Assembly (NCBI GenBank): GCA_910585265.1
Contig: CAJUCA010000003.1
Span: 1 to 64,000 of the forward strand
DNA: 64,000 nt
DNA from: an uncultured Oscillospiraceae bacterium
GTDB lineage: Bacteria > Bacillota > Clostridia > Oscillospirales > Oscillospiraceae
Reading direction: 5' to 3'
Shown here: piece by piece, positions 33,148 to 41,498 of the stretch
Layout: each line of letters opens with the position of its first letter
Numbering within the stretch: the first letter of the stretch is position 1
Program-made: the position numbers and the translations under genes
The notes under the pieces: generated by a model
Database searches by the model: none
Told to the model about the DNA's origin: nothing
The model's input: the letters and a program-made list of their open reading frames with translations, nothing else

Positions 33148-33450
33148 AGAAAGGAAAAGGTGAGTCCAATGTATTAACGTAGAACGCACCAACCTCTTTC
33201 TGCGATTGGGGAACGCAAAGTGAGACGAAGTCTCAGCCGTTCCAAACACGCTGACCAAAGCGACGGAAGCCAGATCAAGTCTGAAGCCCACCATTGTTTG
33301 AGGAAACGAGGAGAAGCAGTTTCAGGCGCAGCCCCAACGCAAAACCATCCGGCAGGGCCGGAAGAAAGTGAAGGTACACGCCCTTGGACAATCAGACCCA
33401 GAAGTAGGCCCCCAGCCGCGGATGTAGGACGGCTGGGGGCCTGGTGCGTT
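33148..33450 (+). ncRNA. Candidate structured non-coding RNA, class unknown
   Basis: Transcript expected from the promoter at 33113 to the hairpin terminator at 33406. A closing stem pairs GTCCAA-TGTA (33164-33173) with TACA-N5-TTGGAC (33375-33389). A second long-range stem pairs GCG-A-TTGGGG (33202-33211) with CCCCAACGC (33332-33340). Local hairpins are TGAGAC-GAA-GTCTCA (33221-33235) and CCGGC-AGG-GCCGG (33349-33361). The closed core of 226 nt is a multibranched RNA. A purine-rich GGAAAAGGTGAG precedes ATG-TAT-TAA at the 5' end, a two-codon ORF at most. It does not look like RNase P, tmRNA or SRP RNA; a raiA-class RNA is possible by size but I cannot confirm it. Confidence 0.65.
33406..33450 (+). 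terminator. Terminator of the structured RNA
   Basis: Perfect 12-bp stem AGGCCCCCAGCC/GGCTGGGGGCCT (33406-33417, 33431-33442), loop of 13 nt, followed by GGTGCGTTTG. The U-tract is short. Confidence 0.65.
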
Positions 33451-33470
33451 TGGGGGCGGGGGCGGCTTTT

Positions 33471-33590
33471 ATGACGGTGCCGGAAAACGTGGATGGACAG
33501 GAGGAAGCCCGTATGCGGGACGCCGTGCCGAGGATACGAGCATCAGGGGTGCCGCCGGAGGGCTTTGAGGACGCCAAGGGCAGGGAATGA
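33471..33590 (+). CDS. Possible small ORF of 39 aa
   Basis: ATG to TGA reading frame just after the RNA terminator, encoding a hydrophilic peptide (starts MTVPENVDG, ends PPEGFEDAKGRE). No strong ribosome binding site, no known family and nothing on the other strand. It may be real or chance. Confidence 0.2.
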   Translation: MTVPENVDGQEEARMRDAVPRIRASGVPPEGFEDAKGRE

Positions 33591-33671
33591 CGGGTTCCGG
33601 CCCTGCGTTCCACCGCCGGGGACGGTTTTTCTTCTTCACGAAAATTTAAGGGGCGGAGCCGGGAAAAAGTC

Positions 33672-33700
33672 TTGCAAATTGGGAAATAGTTTAGTATCAT
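33672..33700 (+). promoter_or_regulatory. Possible promoter of the mreB-like gene
   Basis: TTGCAA, 17-bp spacer, TATCAT, about 95 nt before the mreB-like start. Confidence 0.5.
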
Positions 33701-33794
33701 GAGAAGTGATACCCCGGACAGGGCTGTTATGACTATCCAGAGCGTTTTTGGGGGAAACTCAGAGCGCGGAATATATATATCAGGAGTGAAAACT

Positions 33795-34817
33795 ATGTTT
33801 GCAAGAGATATCGGCATCGATTTGGGCACCGCCAGCGTGCTGGTCTATATCAAGGACAAGGGGATCGTCCTGCGGGAGCCGTCGGTGGTGGCGTTGGACA
33901 AGAACACCGGCAAGCTGCTGAAGGTGGGCACCGAGGCCCAGCAGATGCTGGGCAAGACCCCCGGCAACATTGTGGCCATCCGCCCCCTGCGGGAGGGCGT
34001 GATCTCCGACTACGACATGACCGAGCGGATGCTCCGGGAGTTCATCCGCAAGGTGGCCCCCGTCCGGGTGTTCAAGCCCCGGGTGGTGATCTGCGTGCCC
34101 TCCGGCATCACCGAGGTGGAGGAGCGCGCCGTGATTGACGCGGGCATACAGGCCGGGGCGCGGCGGGTGTACCTCATCGAGGAGCCGCTGGCCGCCGCCA
34201 TCGGCGCGGGGGTGGACATCACCCAGCCCGACGGCCATATGGTGGTGGACATCGGCGGCGGCACCGCCGACATCGCGGTGATCTCCCTGTCCGGCATTGT
34301 GGAGTCCGCCTCTATTAAGGTGGCGGGTGACGCCTTCAGCGAGGCGGTGGTCAAGTACATCCGCAAGCGGCATAACGTCCTCATCGGCGACCGCACGGCG
34401 GAGGAGCTGAAAATGACCATCGGCTGCGTGTTCCCCCGGCCGGAGGAGATCTCCATGGAGGTGAAGGGCCGCTGTCTCATGACGGGGCTGCCCCGGGTGT
34501 TCACCGTCACCTCCGGCGAGATGATCGAGGCCTTTGAGGAGCCCTGCTCCCGGATTCTGGAGGCCGTCCACGGGGTGCTGGAGCGCACCCCGCCGGAGCT
34601 GGTGGCCGATATCTCCAGCAACGGCATTATTATGACCGGCGGCGGGTCGCTGGTGTGGGGCTTCGACAAGCTCATCGAATCCCACACGGGCATCGAGACC
34701 TATGTGGCGGACGACGCCATCTCCTGCGTGGCCAACGGCACCGGGCGGAGCCTGGAGTGGGTCAACGAGATGCAGGACGGAACCATGAATATCTCCCGCA
34801 GCAGGCAGATGCTGTAA
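33795..34817 (+). CDS. Rod-shape-determining actin homologue, MreB/Mbl-like
   Basis: 340-aa bacterial actin. Opening FARDIGIDLGTASVLVYIKDKGIVLREPSVVA, phosphate-binding GGGTADIAVIS, ADP-binding region EEPLAAAIGAG, and the late GIIMTGGGSLVWGFDKL motif are standard. It polymerises on the inner membrane and directs lateral wall synthesis. ATG at 33795 with AGGAG 8 nt upstream is chosen over an upstream in-frame ATG. No mreC/mreD neighbours are present, so it is more likely an Mbl or MreBH-type stand-alone paralogue than the mreBCD copy. Confidence 0.92.
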   Translation: MFARDIGIDLGTASVLVYIKDKGIVLREPSVVALDKNTGKLLKVGTEAQQMLGKTPGNIVAIRPLREGVISDYDMTERMLREFIRKVAPVRVFKPRVVICVPSGITEVEERAVIDAGIQAGARRVYLIEEPLAAAIGAGVDITQPDGHMVVDIGGGTADIAVISLSGIVESASIKVAGDAFSEAVVKYIRKRHNVLIGDRTAEELKMTIGCVFPRPEEISMEVKGRCLMTGLPRVFTVTSGEMIEAFEEPCSRILEAVHGVLERTPPELVADISSNGIIMTGGGSLVWGFDKLIESHTGIETYVADDAISCVANGTGRSLEWVNEMQDGTMNISRSRQML

Positions 34818-34948
34818 GCACAGGCTGGAAACGCCCTCCGGCGCGGGGGCGCGGGAGGGAATACGGGGAGGGGGCTTCCGAGGGGAGGCTCTCTCCCTTT
34901 GGCGTCGTGATGGGGCGGAAAATTGGGGTGATTTGTAAAAATAGATCC

Positions 34949-34977
34949 TTGTGTTTCCCGGGACGCTATGTTATAAT
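34949..34977 (+). promoter_or_regulatory. Promoter of the c-di-GMP regulator operon
   Basis: TTGTGT, 17-bp spacer TTCCCGGGACGCTATGT, TATAAT. Spacer and -10 are nearly the same as in the flagellar promoter at 40269 (14 of 17 spacer bases identical). Confidence 0.75.
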
Positions 34978-35055
34978 GCCAAAGAGTGCCCTTCTATGCC
35001 CGGAGGCCGCCACAAGCGGGCGGCAGGGCGTCCGAAGAAAGGGGGCTGGGCGACT

Positions 35056-37137
35056 TTGGAGAGAGTTTCGGACAAACAGAAGATCCTCATTGTGGACGAC
35101 TCGGAGATGAACCGTTCCATCCTGGCGGATATGCTGGGGGATGAGTATGAGATCCTGGAGGCGGAAAACGGCAGTGAGGGCGTTGCCATGCTGCAAACGC
35201 GGGGCAGTGAGATCTCGCTGGTGCTGCTGGATATTGTCATGCCGGGGCTGGACGGCTTCGGCGTGCTGAACATGATGAACAAAAACGGCTGGATTGAGGA
35301 CATCCCGGTGATCATGATCTCGGCGGAGAGCGGCTCCTCCCACGTGGAGCGGGCCTTCGACCTGGGGGTCACCGACTTCATCAGCCGGCCCTTTGACGCG
35401 CTGATCGTCCACCGGCGGGTGGTGAACACCATCCTGCTGTACGCCAAGCAGAAGAAGCTGGTGTCCCTGGTGGCGGAGCAGATCTATGAGAAGGAACGGC
35501 GCAGCAACCTGATGATCGACATACTCAGCCACATCGTGGAGTTCCGCAACGGGGAGAGCGGGATGCACGTGCGCCATGTGCACATACTCACCGAGACCCT
35601 GCTGACGGAGCTGATGCGCAGGACGGACAAGTACCGCCTCACCCCGGCGGACATATCCGTGATCAGCACCGCCTCCGCCCTCCACGACATCGGCAAGATC
35701 GCCATTCCCGAGGAGATCCTCAACAAGCCCGGGCGGTTTACCGATGAGGAGTTCGCCATCATGAAGAAGCACTCCATGTATGGCGCGGATATGCTGGAGG
35801 CCCTGCCCTTCTACCAGGACGAGCCGCTGGTGAAGGCGGCCTATGAGATCTGCCGCTGGCACCATGAGCGGTGGGACGGCCGGGGCTACCCCGACGGGCT
35901 GAAGGAGGACGAGATCCCCATTTCCGCCCAGATGGTGGCCCTGGCGGACGTGTACGACGCGCTCACCTCCGAGCGGGTGTATAAGCCCGCCTATCCCCAC
36001 GAGAAGGCCATCGGCATGATCCTCAACGGGGAGTGCGGCACCTTCAACCCCCTGGTGATGGAGTGCCTGCGGGACTGCGCGGACCTGATCCGGGACGAGC
36101 TGGCGGCGGACAGCGCGGTGCGCCAGAACCAGCGGGAGATGCAGAGCGTGGCCCGGGAGCTCCACAAGCACGAGGAGCTCACCGCCTCCGAGCGGACGCT
36201 GGAGCTGCTGGAGCACGAGCGGATGAAGTACAGCTTCTTCGCCGCCATGACGGAGGAGGTTCAGTTCGAGTATACCGTCCAGCCCCCCATGGTGACGCTC
36301 ACCGCCTGGGGCGCGGAGAAGCTGGGGCTGGAGGAGATCACCATGGATCCCCTCCACGACGAGAAGTCCCTGGCCCGGCTGGGGCAGGCGAACTGGCGGG
36401 GGCTGGCCGACGCCCTCCACGCCACCACGCCGGGCAAGCCGGTGGTGACGTACGACTGTATGCTGAACTTCGACAGCGGGCCCCGGTGGACCCGGATTGT
36501 GGCCCGGGCCACCTGGTCCTCCGATGAGCCGCCCCGGTATACCGGGGCCATCGGAAAGGTCATCGACATACACGACTCCCGGGTGATGCTGGACAACCTG
36601 GAGCGGATGGCCACCCACGACGCCATGACCGGCCTGCTGAACCACGCCACCGCCAAGAAGCGGATCCAGGAGCGGCTGGCGGAGCGGCCGGACGGCAGGT
36701 TTGTGCTGGTGATCGTGGATCTGGATCACTTCAAGCAGGCCAACGATACCTATGGGCACCTGTTCGGGGACGAGGTGCTGATCCACCTGGCGGGCAGGCT
36801 CCGCCAGAGCATCCGGGGCGGGGACATTGTGGCCCGGGTGGGCGGGGACGAGTTCCTGGTGTTCCTGGAGTGCAGGCTGGAGACGGAGCCCGCCATCCAG
36901 CGGCTCTTTACCGCCCTGGAGGGGAGGTACAAGGACTTCCCCATCGCCATCAGCGTGGGGGCGGCCACCACCATGGACGTGGGCACCGATTACGACGAGC
37001 TGTTCCAGGCGGCGGACCGGGCGTTGTACGCCGTGAAGCGGGGGGGCCGGGGGCACTACCGCTTCTACGACGACAGCATGGAGAACACCTTGTCCGTGAT
37101 CTCCCCCATCGACGGGGGAAATCCCGCTGAGGACTGA
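35056..37137 (+). CDS. Response regulator with HD-GYP and GGDEF domains
   Basis: 693 aa from the TTG at 35056 (GAAAGGGGG site 10 nt upstream; longer starts would lie at or above the promoter). Order: REC domain with phosphoacceptor Asp59 (VLLDIVMPG); HD-GYP phosphodiesterase with HDIGK (His210) and RGYPDGL; a PAS-like middle region; a C-terminal diguanylate cyclase with intact GGDEF (596-600) and an inhibitory RxxD five residues before it (RGGD). Both synthesis and breakdown modules therefore look catalytically competent. It probably tunes c-di-GMP in response to the adjacent phosphorelay, upstream of flagellar genes. Confidence 0.92.
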   Translation: MERVSDKQKILIVDDSEMNRSILADMLGDEYEILEAENGSEGVAMLQTRGSEISLVLLDIVMPGLDGFGVLNMMNKNGWIEDIPVIMISAESGSSHVERAFDLGVTDFISRPFDALIVHRRVVNTILLYAKQKKLVSLVAEQIYEKERRSNLMIDILSHIVEFRNGESGMHVRHVHILTETLLTELMRRTDKYRLTPADISVISTASALHDIGKIAIPEEILNKPGRFTDEEFAIMKKHSMYGADMLEALPFYQDEPLVKAAYEICRWHHERWDGRGYPDGLKEDEIPISAQMVALADVYDALTSERVYKPAYPHEKAIGMILNGECGTFNPLVMECLRDCADLIRDELAADSAVRQNQREMQSVARELHKHEELTASERTLELLEHERMKYSFFAAMTEEVQFEYTVQPPMVTLTAWGAEKLGLEEITMDPLHDEKSLARLGQANWRGLADALHATTPGKPVVTYDCMLNFDSGPRWTRIVARATWSSDEPPRYTGAIGKVIDIHDSRVMLDNLERMATHDAMTGLLNHATAKKRIQERLAERPDGRFVLVIVDLDHFKQANDTYGHLFGDEVLIHLAGRLRQSIRGGDIVARVGGDEFLVFLECRLETEPAIQRLFTALEGRYKDFPIAISVGAATTMDVGTDYDELFQAADRALYAVKRGGRGHYRFYDDSMENTLSVISPIDGGNPAED

Positions 37138-37155
37138 GAAAGGAGCGCGCGCAAG

Positions 37156-37518
37156 ATGACGCTGCAAGAATGCTATGCCGCCCTGGGCGGAGACTATGAC
37201 GAGGTGATCGGCCGCCTGCGCAGCGAGCGGATGGTGCAGAAGTTTGTGCTGCGGTTCCTGGACGACAAGAGCTACGAGCTGCTGTGCGGTGCCATGGAGT
37301 CCGGGAATTACGAGGAGGCGTTCCGGGCGGCCCACACCATCAAGGGCGTGTGCCAGAACCTGAGCTTCACCATGCTGGGCAGGTCCAGCAGCGCGCTGAG
37401 CGAGGCCCTGCGCGGCGGGTACACCCCGGAGGCGGACGCCCTGGCGGAGCAGGTGAAGGCGGAGTACCAGCAGACCGCCCAGGCCATCCGGGCCTTCCAG
37501 GAGGCTGCCGCGGGATGA
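37156..37518 (+). CDS. Histidine phosphotransfer (Hpt) protein
   Basis: 120-aa stand-alone Hpt domain. The phosphoacceptor His lies in AFRAAHTIKGVCQNLSF, and a helical four-bundle pattern spans the rest. It follows the regulator by 18 nt and overlaps the kinase start by 4 nt. It would carry phosphate from the hybrid kinase's second receiver to the REC domain of the upstream regulator. Confidence 0.9.
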   Translation: MTLQECYAALGGDYDEVIGRLRSERMVQKFVLRFLDDKSYELLCGAMESGNYEEAFRAAHTIKGVCQNLSFTMLGRSSSALSEALRGGYTPEADALAEQVKAEYQQTAQAIRAFQEAAAG

Positions 37519-40082
37519 AGAACAAGACGACCCGGTTTCTGCTGGGGAGCCTGATCGGGGTTGTGCTGCTGTGCGTGGGCGTGTTCACCTTCTTCTCCCT
37601 GCACATGAGTGCGCAGAGCTCCCGGGCCATCAACGAGGTGGGCACGCTGTATATGTCCCGGATGAGCCAGCAGACCTCCAGCCACTTTGACAGCATCATC
37701 AGCCTGCAAATGGGCCAGCTGCGCTCCCTGGCGGACACCATTACCACCGCCGGCATCCACGAGGACCCGGAGCTTCAGGAGGAGCTGATCGTCCAGGCTA
37801 AGGCCAGGGATTTCGACTACCTGGGGTTCTGCGGGAACGACGGCAGCATCCGGATGATATACGGCTCGCAGGTGGCTGTGTCCGACCCCGGGCCCTTCCT
37901 GGTGTCCCTGGGGAAGGACCAGCAGAAGGTGGCCATCGGCACCAACGCCAGGGGGGAGAAGGTGGTGCTGCTGGGAATGCCGTCCCCCTTCCCCTCCAGC
38001 GAGGAGCATGACTGCGTGGCCCTGGTGGCGGGGCTTCCGGTGGATTACATCAGCGACAACCTGACCCTGGAGGAGAACAGCGAGCGGGCCTATTCCTACA
38101 TCATCCGAAAGGACGGCTCCTTTGTGATCCGCAGCGCGGACGCCTACCGCAACAGCTACTTCGAGCGGGTGCGGGTGTCCTATGAGAGCATCAACGGCAT
38201 GACGCCGGAGGAGTACATCCAGGAGCTGTCCGCCGCCATGGCCCAGGAGGCGGACTATTCCAACGAGTTTGAGATGGGAGGGGAGCGGTACCACCTGTAC
38301 TGCGCCCACCTGCCCTATTCCGAGTGGTACCTGATCACCTTCATGCCCTACGGCTCCATGGACAGCGTGATCAACAGCTTTACCCGGCAGTGGGCGGGGC
38401 TGGCCATGCTGAGCGCGGCGGTGATCCTGGCGGCCCTGCTGCTGGTATTCTTCAAGTACTTCCAGCTCACCCGGGCCCAGCTGCGGGAGGTGGAGGAGGC
38501 GCGGCGGGCGGCGGAGGCCGCCCAGAAGGAGGCGGAGCACGCCAACCGGGCCAAGAGCGAGTTCTTGTCCAATATGTCCCATGATATCCGCACGCCCATG
38601 AACGCCATTGTGGGCATGACCGCCATCGCCACCGCCAACATCGACAATTCCAAGCAGGTGCAGAACTGCCTGAAGAAGATTACCCTGTCCAGCAAGCACC
38701 TGCTGGGGCTGATCAACGACGTGCTGGATATGTCCAAGATTGAGAGCGGCAAGATGACGCTGAACCTGGATCAGGTGTCCCTGCGGGAGGTGGTGGACGG
38801 CATCGTGTCCATCTGCCAGCCCCAGGTGAAGGCCAAGAAGCAGCAGTTTGACGTGTTCATCCACGATATCTCCACCGAGAACGTGCTGTGCGACAGCGTG
38901 CGGCTCAACCAGGTGCTGCTGAACCTGCTGTCCAACGCCATCAAGTTTACCCCCGAGGGGGGCGAGATCCACATGGCCCTGTACGAGGAGGAGTCCCCCA
39001 AAGGGGCGAATTTTGTGCGCATCCATATGCAGGTGAAGGATACGGGCATCGGGATGTCCAACCAGTTTATGGAGCACATTTTCGACTCCTTTGCCCGGGA
39101 GGACAGCGCGCGGGTCCACCGCACCGAGGGCACCGGACTGGGCATGGCCATCACCAAGTTTATTGTGGTGGACGCCATGGGCGGCTCCATCGACGTCAAG
39201 AGCCGGCAGGGGCAGGGTACGGAGTTCTCCGTCACGCTGGATCTGGAAAAGGCCGAGGTGATGGAGGAGGACATGATCCTCCCCAACTGGAATATGCTGG
39301 TGGTGGACGACGACAGGCAGCTTTGCGAGTCCACGGTGGCGTCCCTGTCCTCCATCGGCGTCAGCGCGGAGTGGGCGTTGGACGGGGAGAACGCCCTGTC
39401 CATGGTGATGAAGCGGCACAACCGGGGGGACGACTACCAGATCATCCTGCTGGACTGGAAGCTGCCCGGGATGGACGGCATCGCCACCGCCCGGCGGATC
39501 CGGGAGGAGATCGGCGCGAACGCCCCGATCCTGCTGATCTCCGCCTACGATTGGGGCGAGATCGAGCATGACGCCCGGGAGGCTGGGATCACCGGCTTTA
39601 TTGCCAAGCCGCTGTTCAAGTCCACCCTGTTCAACTCCCTGCGGCAGTTTACCGATATGCCGGAGGCGGAGGAGGAGCAGGCCGCCGAGAAAACCCGGGA
39701 TCTCACCGGCAAGCGGGTGCTGCTGGCGGAGGACAACGAGCTGAACTGGGAGATTGCCAACGAGCTGCTCAGCGAGGAGGGGCTGGTGCTGGACTGGGCG
39801 GAGAACGGGCAGATCTGCGTGGAGATGCTGGAAAAGTCCCCGGTGGGGTATTACGAGGCCGTTCTGATGGACGTGCGTATGCCCATTATGGGAGGCTACG
39901 AGGCCACCCAGGTGATCCGGACGCTGGACCGGGCGGATCGGGATCTGCCTATCATCGCCATGACCGCCGATGCCTTTGCCGAGGACGTGAAGCGGGCCCT
40001 GGACTGCGGCATGAACGCCCACATCGCCAAGCCCATCGACGTGCGGGAGGTCATGCGGCTGCTGGCAAAATACATCAAATAG
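37515..40082 (+). CDS. Hybrid sensor histidine kinase with two receiver domains
   Basis: 855-aa membrane kinase. A helix at residues 8-30, an extracellular Cache-like sensor of about 240 residues, and a second helix near 290-312 (GLAMLSAAVILAALLLVFF). A short coiled coil leads to HisKA with phospho-His356 in SHDIRTPMNAI. The HATPase has N-box LLNLLSNAIKFTPEGG, DTGIGM and GTGLGMAI. Two receivers follow with Asp647 and Asp786. The ATG at 37515 overlaps the Hpt stop. With the Hpt protein and HD-GYP/GGDEF regulator it forms a complete phosphorelay. The ligand is unknown. Confidence 0.93.
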   Translation: MKNKTTRFLLGSLIGVVLLCVGVFTFFSLHMSAQSSRAINEVGTLYMSRMSQQTSSHFDSIISLQMGQLRSLADTITTAGIHEDPELQEELIVQAKARDFDYLGFCGNDGSIRMIYGSQVAVSDPGPFLVSLGKDQQKVAIGTNARGEKVVLLGMPSPFPSSEEHDCVALVAGLPVDYISDNLTLEENSERAYSYIIRKDGSFVIRSADAYRNSYFERVRVSYESINGMTPEEYIQELSAAMAQEADYSNEFEMGGERYHLYCAHLPYSEWYLITFMPYGSMDSVINSFTRQWAGLAMLSAAVILAALLLVFFKYFQLTRAQLREVEEARRAAEAAQKEAEHANRAKSEFLSNMSHDIRTPMNAIVGMTAIATANIDNSKQVQNCLKKITLSSKHLLGLINDVLDMSKIESGKMTLNLDQVSLREVVDGIVSICQPQVKAKKQQFDVFIHDISTENVLCDSVRLNQVLLNLLSNAIKFTPEGGEIHMALYEEESPKGANFVRIHMQVKDTGIGMSNQFMEHIFDSFAREDSARVHRTEGTGLGMAITKFIVVDAMGGSIDVKSRQGQGTEFSVTLDLEKAEVMEEDMILPNWNMLVVDDDRQLCESTVASLSSIGVSAEWALDGENALSMVMKRHNRGDDYQIILLDWKLPGMDGIATARRIREEIGANAPILLISAYDWGEIEHDAREAGITGFIAKPLFKSTLFNSLRQFTDMPEAEEEQAAEKTRDLTGKRVLLAEDNELNWEIANELLSEEGLVLDWAENGQICVEMLEKSPVGYYEAVLMDVRMPIMGGYEATQVIRTLDRADRDLPIIAMTADAFAEDVKRALDCGMNAHIAKPIDVREVMRLLAKYIK

Positions 40083-40087
40083 CGGAA

Positions 40088-40112
40088 AGGCGGGCCTCGG
40101 CCCGCCTTTTCT
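40088..40112 (+). terminator. Rho-independent terminator after the kinase
   Basis: Stem AGGCGGGC-CTCG-GCCCGCCT followed by TTTCTG, right after the kinase stop codon. It isolates the phosphorelay operon from the flagellar operon. Confidence 0.8.
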
Positions 40113-40268
40113 GATTGCGGGGGACGGAAAAGGAAGTTATAGCCGCCGCTTCCAGAAAAAGGGAAACACGTGGGAAAAGTCGGGATATCCACAGATTACG
40201 CCGCGCTTTTTAAGCGGTTCCACAAGGTTTTGTGGGTGGGCAGAGCAGGCCCTGAAACAAAAAAACAG

Positions 40269-40297
40269 TTGCACTTCCGTGGACGCTGTGTTATAAT
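40269..40297 (+). promoter_or_regulatory. Main flagellar operon promoter
   Basis: TTGCAC, 17-bp spacer TTCCGTGGACGCTGTGT, TATAAT, about 200 nt before flgB. It is a sigma-A-type signal rather than sigma-28. Core shared with the promoter at 34949. Confidence 0.75.
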
Positions 40298-40304
40298 AAA
40301 GTGC

Positions 40305-40488
40305 CGTATGCCGTGGGGGCGGATTACGGGTAACAGCGGCCCGGAGGTCTGCTCCCGGAGATCGGCCCCACGGGGCGGACGCTCCAGAGGGAACCCGCCG
40401 GGCCCCCGTATGTTTTGGGGGGCGGGGGCATATGCTTTGATTTGTGAAACGCGCCGCGGGCCTGTCCGCGGCGGAAGGACGCGGGAGG
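40305..40488 (+). promoter_or_regulatory. Structured 5' leader of the flagellar operon
   Basis: About 190-nt leader without a convincing ORF. Stems include CCGTGGGG/CCCCACGG (40310-40317 with 40365-40372) and GCCGCGG/CCGCGGC (40453-40459 with 40466-40472) ending 10 nt before the flgB ribosome binding site. No c-di-GMP riboswitch consensus was recognised by eye. Confidence 0.45.
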
Positions 40489-40495
40489 TTTGAAC

Positions 40496-40954
40496 ATGAG
40501 TTTCCTGACCAGCAACTCCCAGCTTCTGCTGGAGAAGTCCATGGGATTTTTGTGGACCAAGCAGGCGGCGATCCTGGATAACATCGCCAACGCGGAGACC
40601 CCCAACTACAAGGCCAAGGTCGTCACCTTCGAGGAGAGCCTGCGCAGCAAGCTCCAGGCCCAGCTGTCCGCGGGGCGGTACGGCTCCTCCGGGCGGTACC
40701 TGCTGGGGGAGGAGGGCGAGGCCGCCGCGCCCCAGGTGCCCACCCGGGTGGGGGAGCAGTCCATCCGCCGGACCATTGAGGGGGCGGAGCCTATGGTGTT
40801 CGAGGCCCAGGAGCAGACCCGGATGGACGACAACGGCGTGAACACCACCGACCAGATGGTGGAGCTGGTGCGCAACGCCTATCAGCAGCAGTACGTGTAC
40901 CAGGCCATCAACAAGCACTATTCCATCCTGCGGATGGCGGTGCGGGGCCAGTGA
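40496..40954 (+). CDS. flgB: Flagellar basal-body proximal rod protein FlgB
   Basis: Proximal rod subunit, 152 aa, first gene of the flagellar operon. WTKQAAILDNIANAETPNYKAKVVTFEESLR is the FlgB N-terminal rod motif, and the C-terminal coiled segment NAYQQQYVYQAINKHYSILRMA is complete. ATG at 40496 with GGGAGG 7 nt upstream is preferred over TTG at 40490. Confidence 0.95.
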   Translation: MSFLTSNSQLLLEKSMGFLWTKQAAILDNIANAETPNYKAKVVTFEESLRSKLQAQLSAGRYGSSGRYLLGEEGEAAAPQVPTRVGEQSIRRTIEGAEPMVFEAQEQTRMDDNGVNTTDQMVELVRNAYQQQYVYQAINKHYSILRMAVRGQ

Positions 40955-40998
40955 CATAGAATGACCGGGAACAAGGGTTTATAGGAGGTACATAAGCC

Positions 40999-41466
40999 AT
41001 GGGTTTCATGAATACCATCAACATCGTGGGCTCCGGCCTCACCGCCCAGCAGCTCCGGCTGGACATCGTGGCGGAGAACGTGACAAATTCCCAGACCACC
41101 CGCACGGAAAACGGCGGGGGGGCGTACCGCCGCAAAATGGTGGTGTTCGAGGCCGTCAGCGGCCGGGACACCTTCCGGGACGCCATGGCCCGGGCCTCGG
41201 CCCGGGCGGTGCCCAACGGCAGCTCCGCCCCCACCGCGGGAGGCGTGCGGGTGACGCAGATCGTGGAGGACGAGTCCCCGCTGAAGATCGTCTATGACCC
41301 CACCCACCCCGACGCCGACGAGAACGGCTACCTGGAGATGCCCAACGTGGACATGGTGAAGGAGATCGCCGACGCCATGGCCGCCTCCCGGGCCTACGCC
41401 TCCAACGTCACCGCCTTTAACACGCTGAAATCCGTCCTGTCCAGCGGGCTGGAAATCGGGCGGTAA
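40999..41466 (+). CDS. flgC: Flagellar basal-body rod protein FlgC
   Basis: 155-aa rod subunit exported by the flagellar type III system. GSGLTAQQLRLDIVAENVTNSQTTRTENGGGAYRRKMVVFE and the C-terminal GYLEMPNVDMVKEIADAMAASRAY are family hallmarks. Follows flgB by 44 nt with GGAGG upstream. Confidence 0.96.
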   Translation: MGFMNTINIVGSGLTAQQLRLDIVAENVTNSQTTRTENGGGAYRRKMVVFEAVSGRDTFRDAMARASARAVPNGSSAPTAGGVRVTQIVEDESPLKIVYDPTHPDADENGYLEMPNVDMVKEIADAMAASRAYASNVTAFNTLKSVLSSGLEIGR

Positions 41467-41498
41467 GCGCATCCCCATAGATAAGGAGAGGATTTCCC

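Noticed and set aside
33148..33450. tmRNA, RNase P RNA or SRP RNA
   Set aside because: The characteristic conserved sequences of these RNAs (RNase P core, tmRNA tRNA-like ends, SRP GNAR tetraloop stem) are not seen.
37308..40022. A 904-aa minus-strand open frame opposite the hybrid kinase
   Set aside because: Shadow of a clear histidine kinase; composition is Gly/His/Leu-rich with no recognisable fold.
40305..40488. c-di-GMP-I riboswitch before the flagellar operon
   Set aside because: I could not find the conserved GEMM core sequence, so only a generic structured leader is reported.
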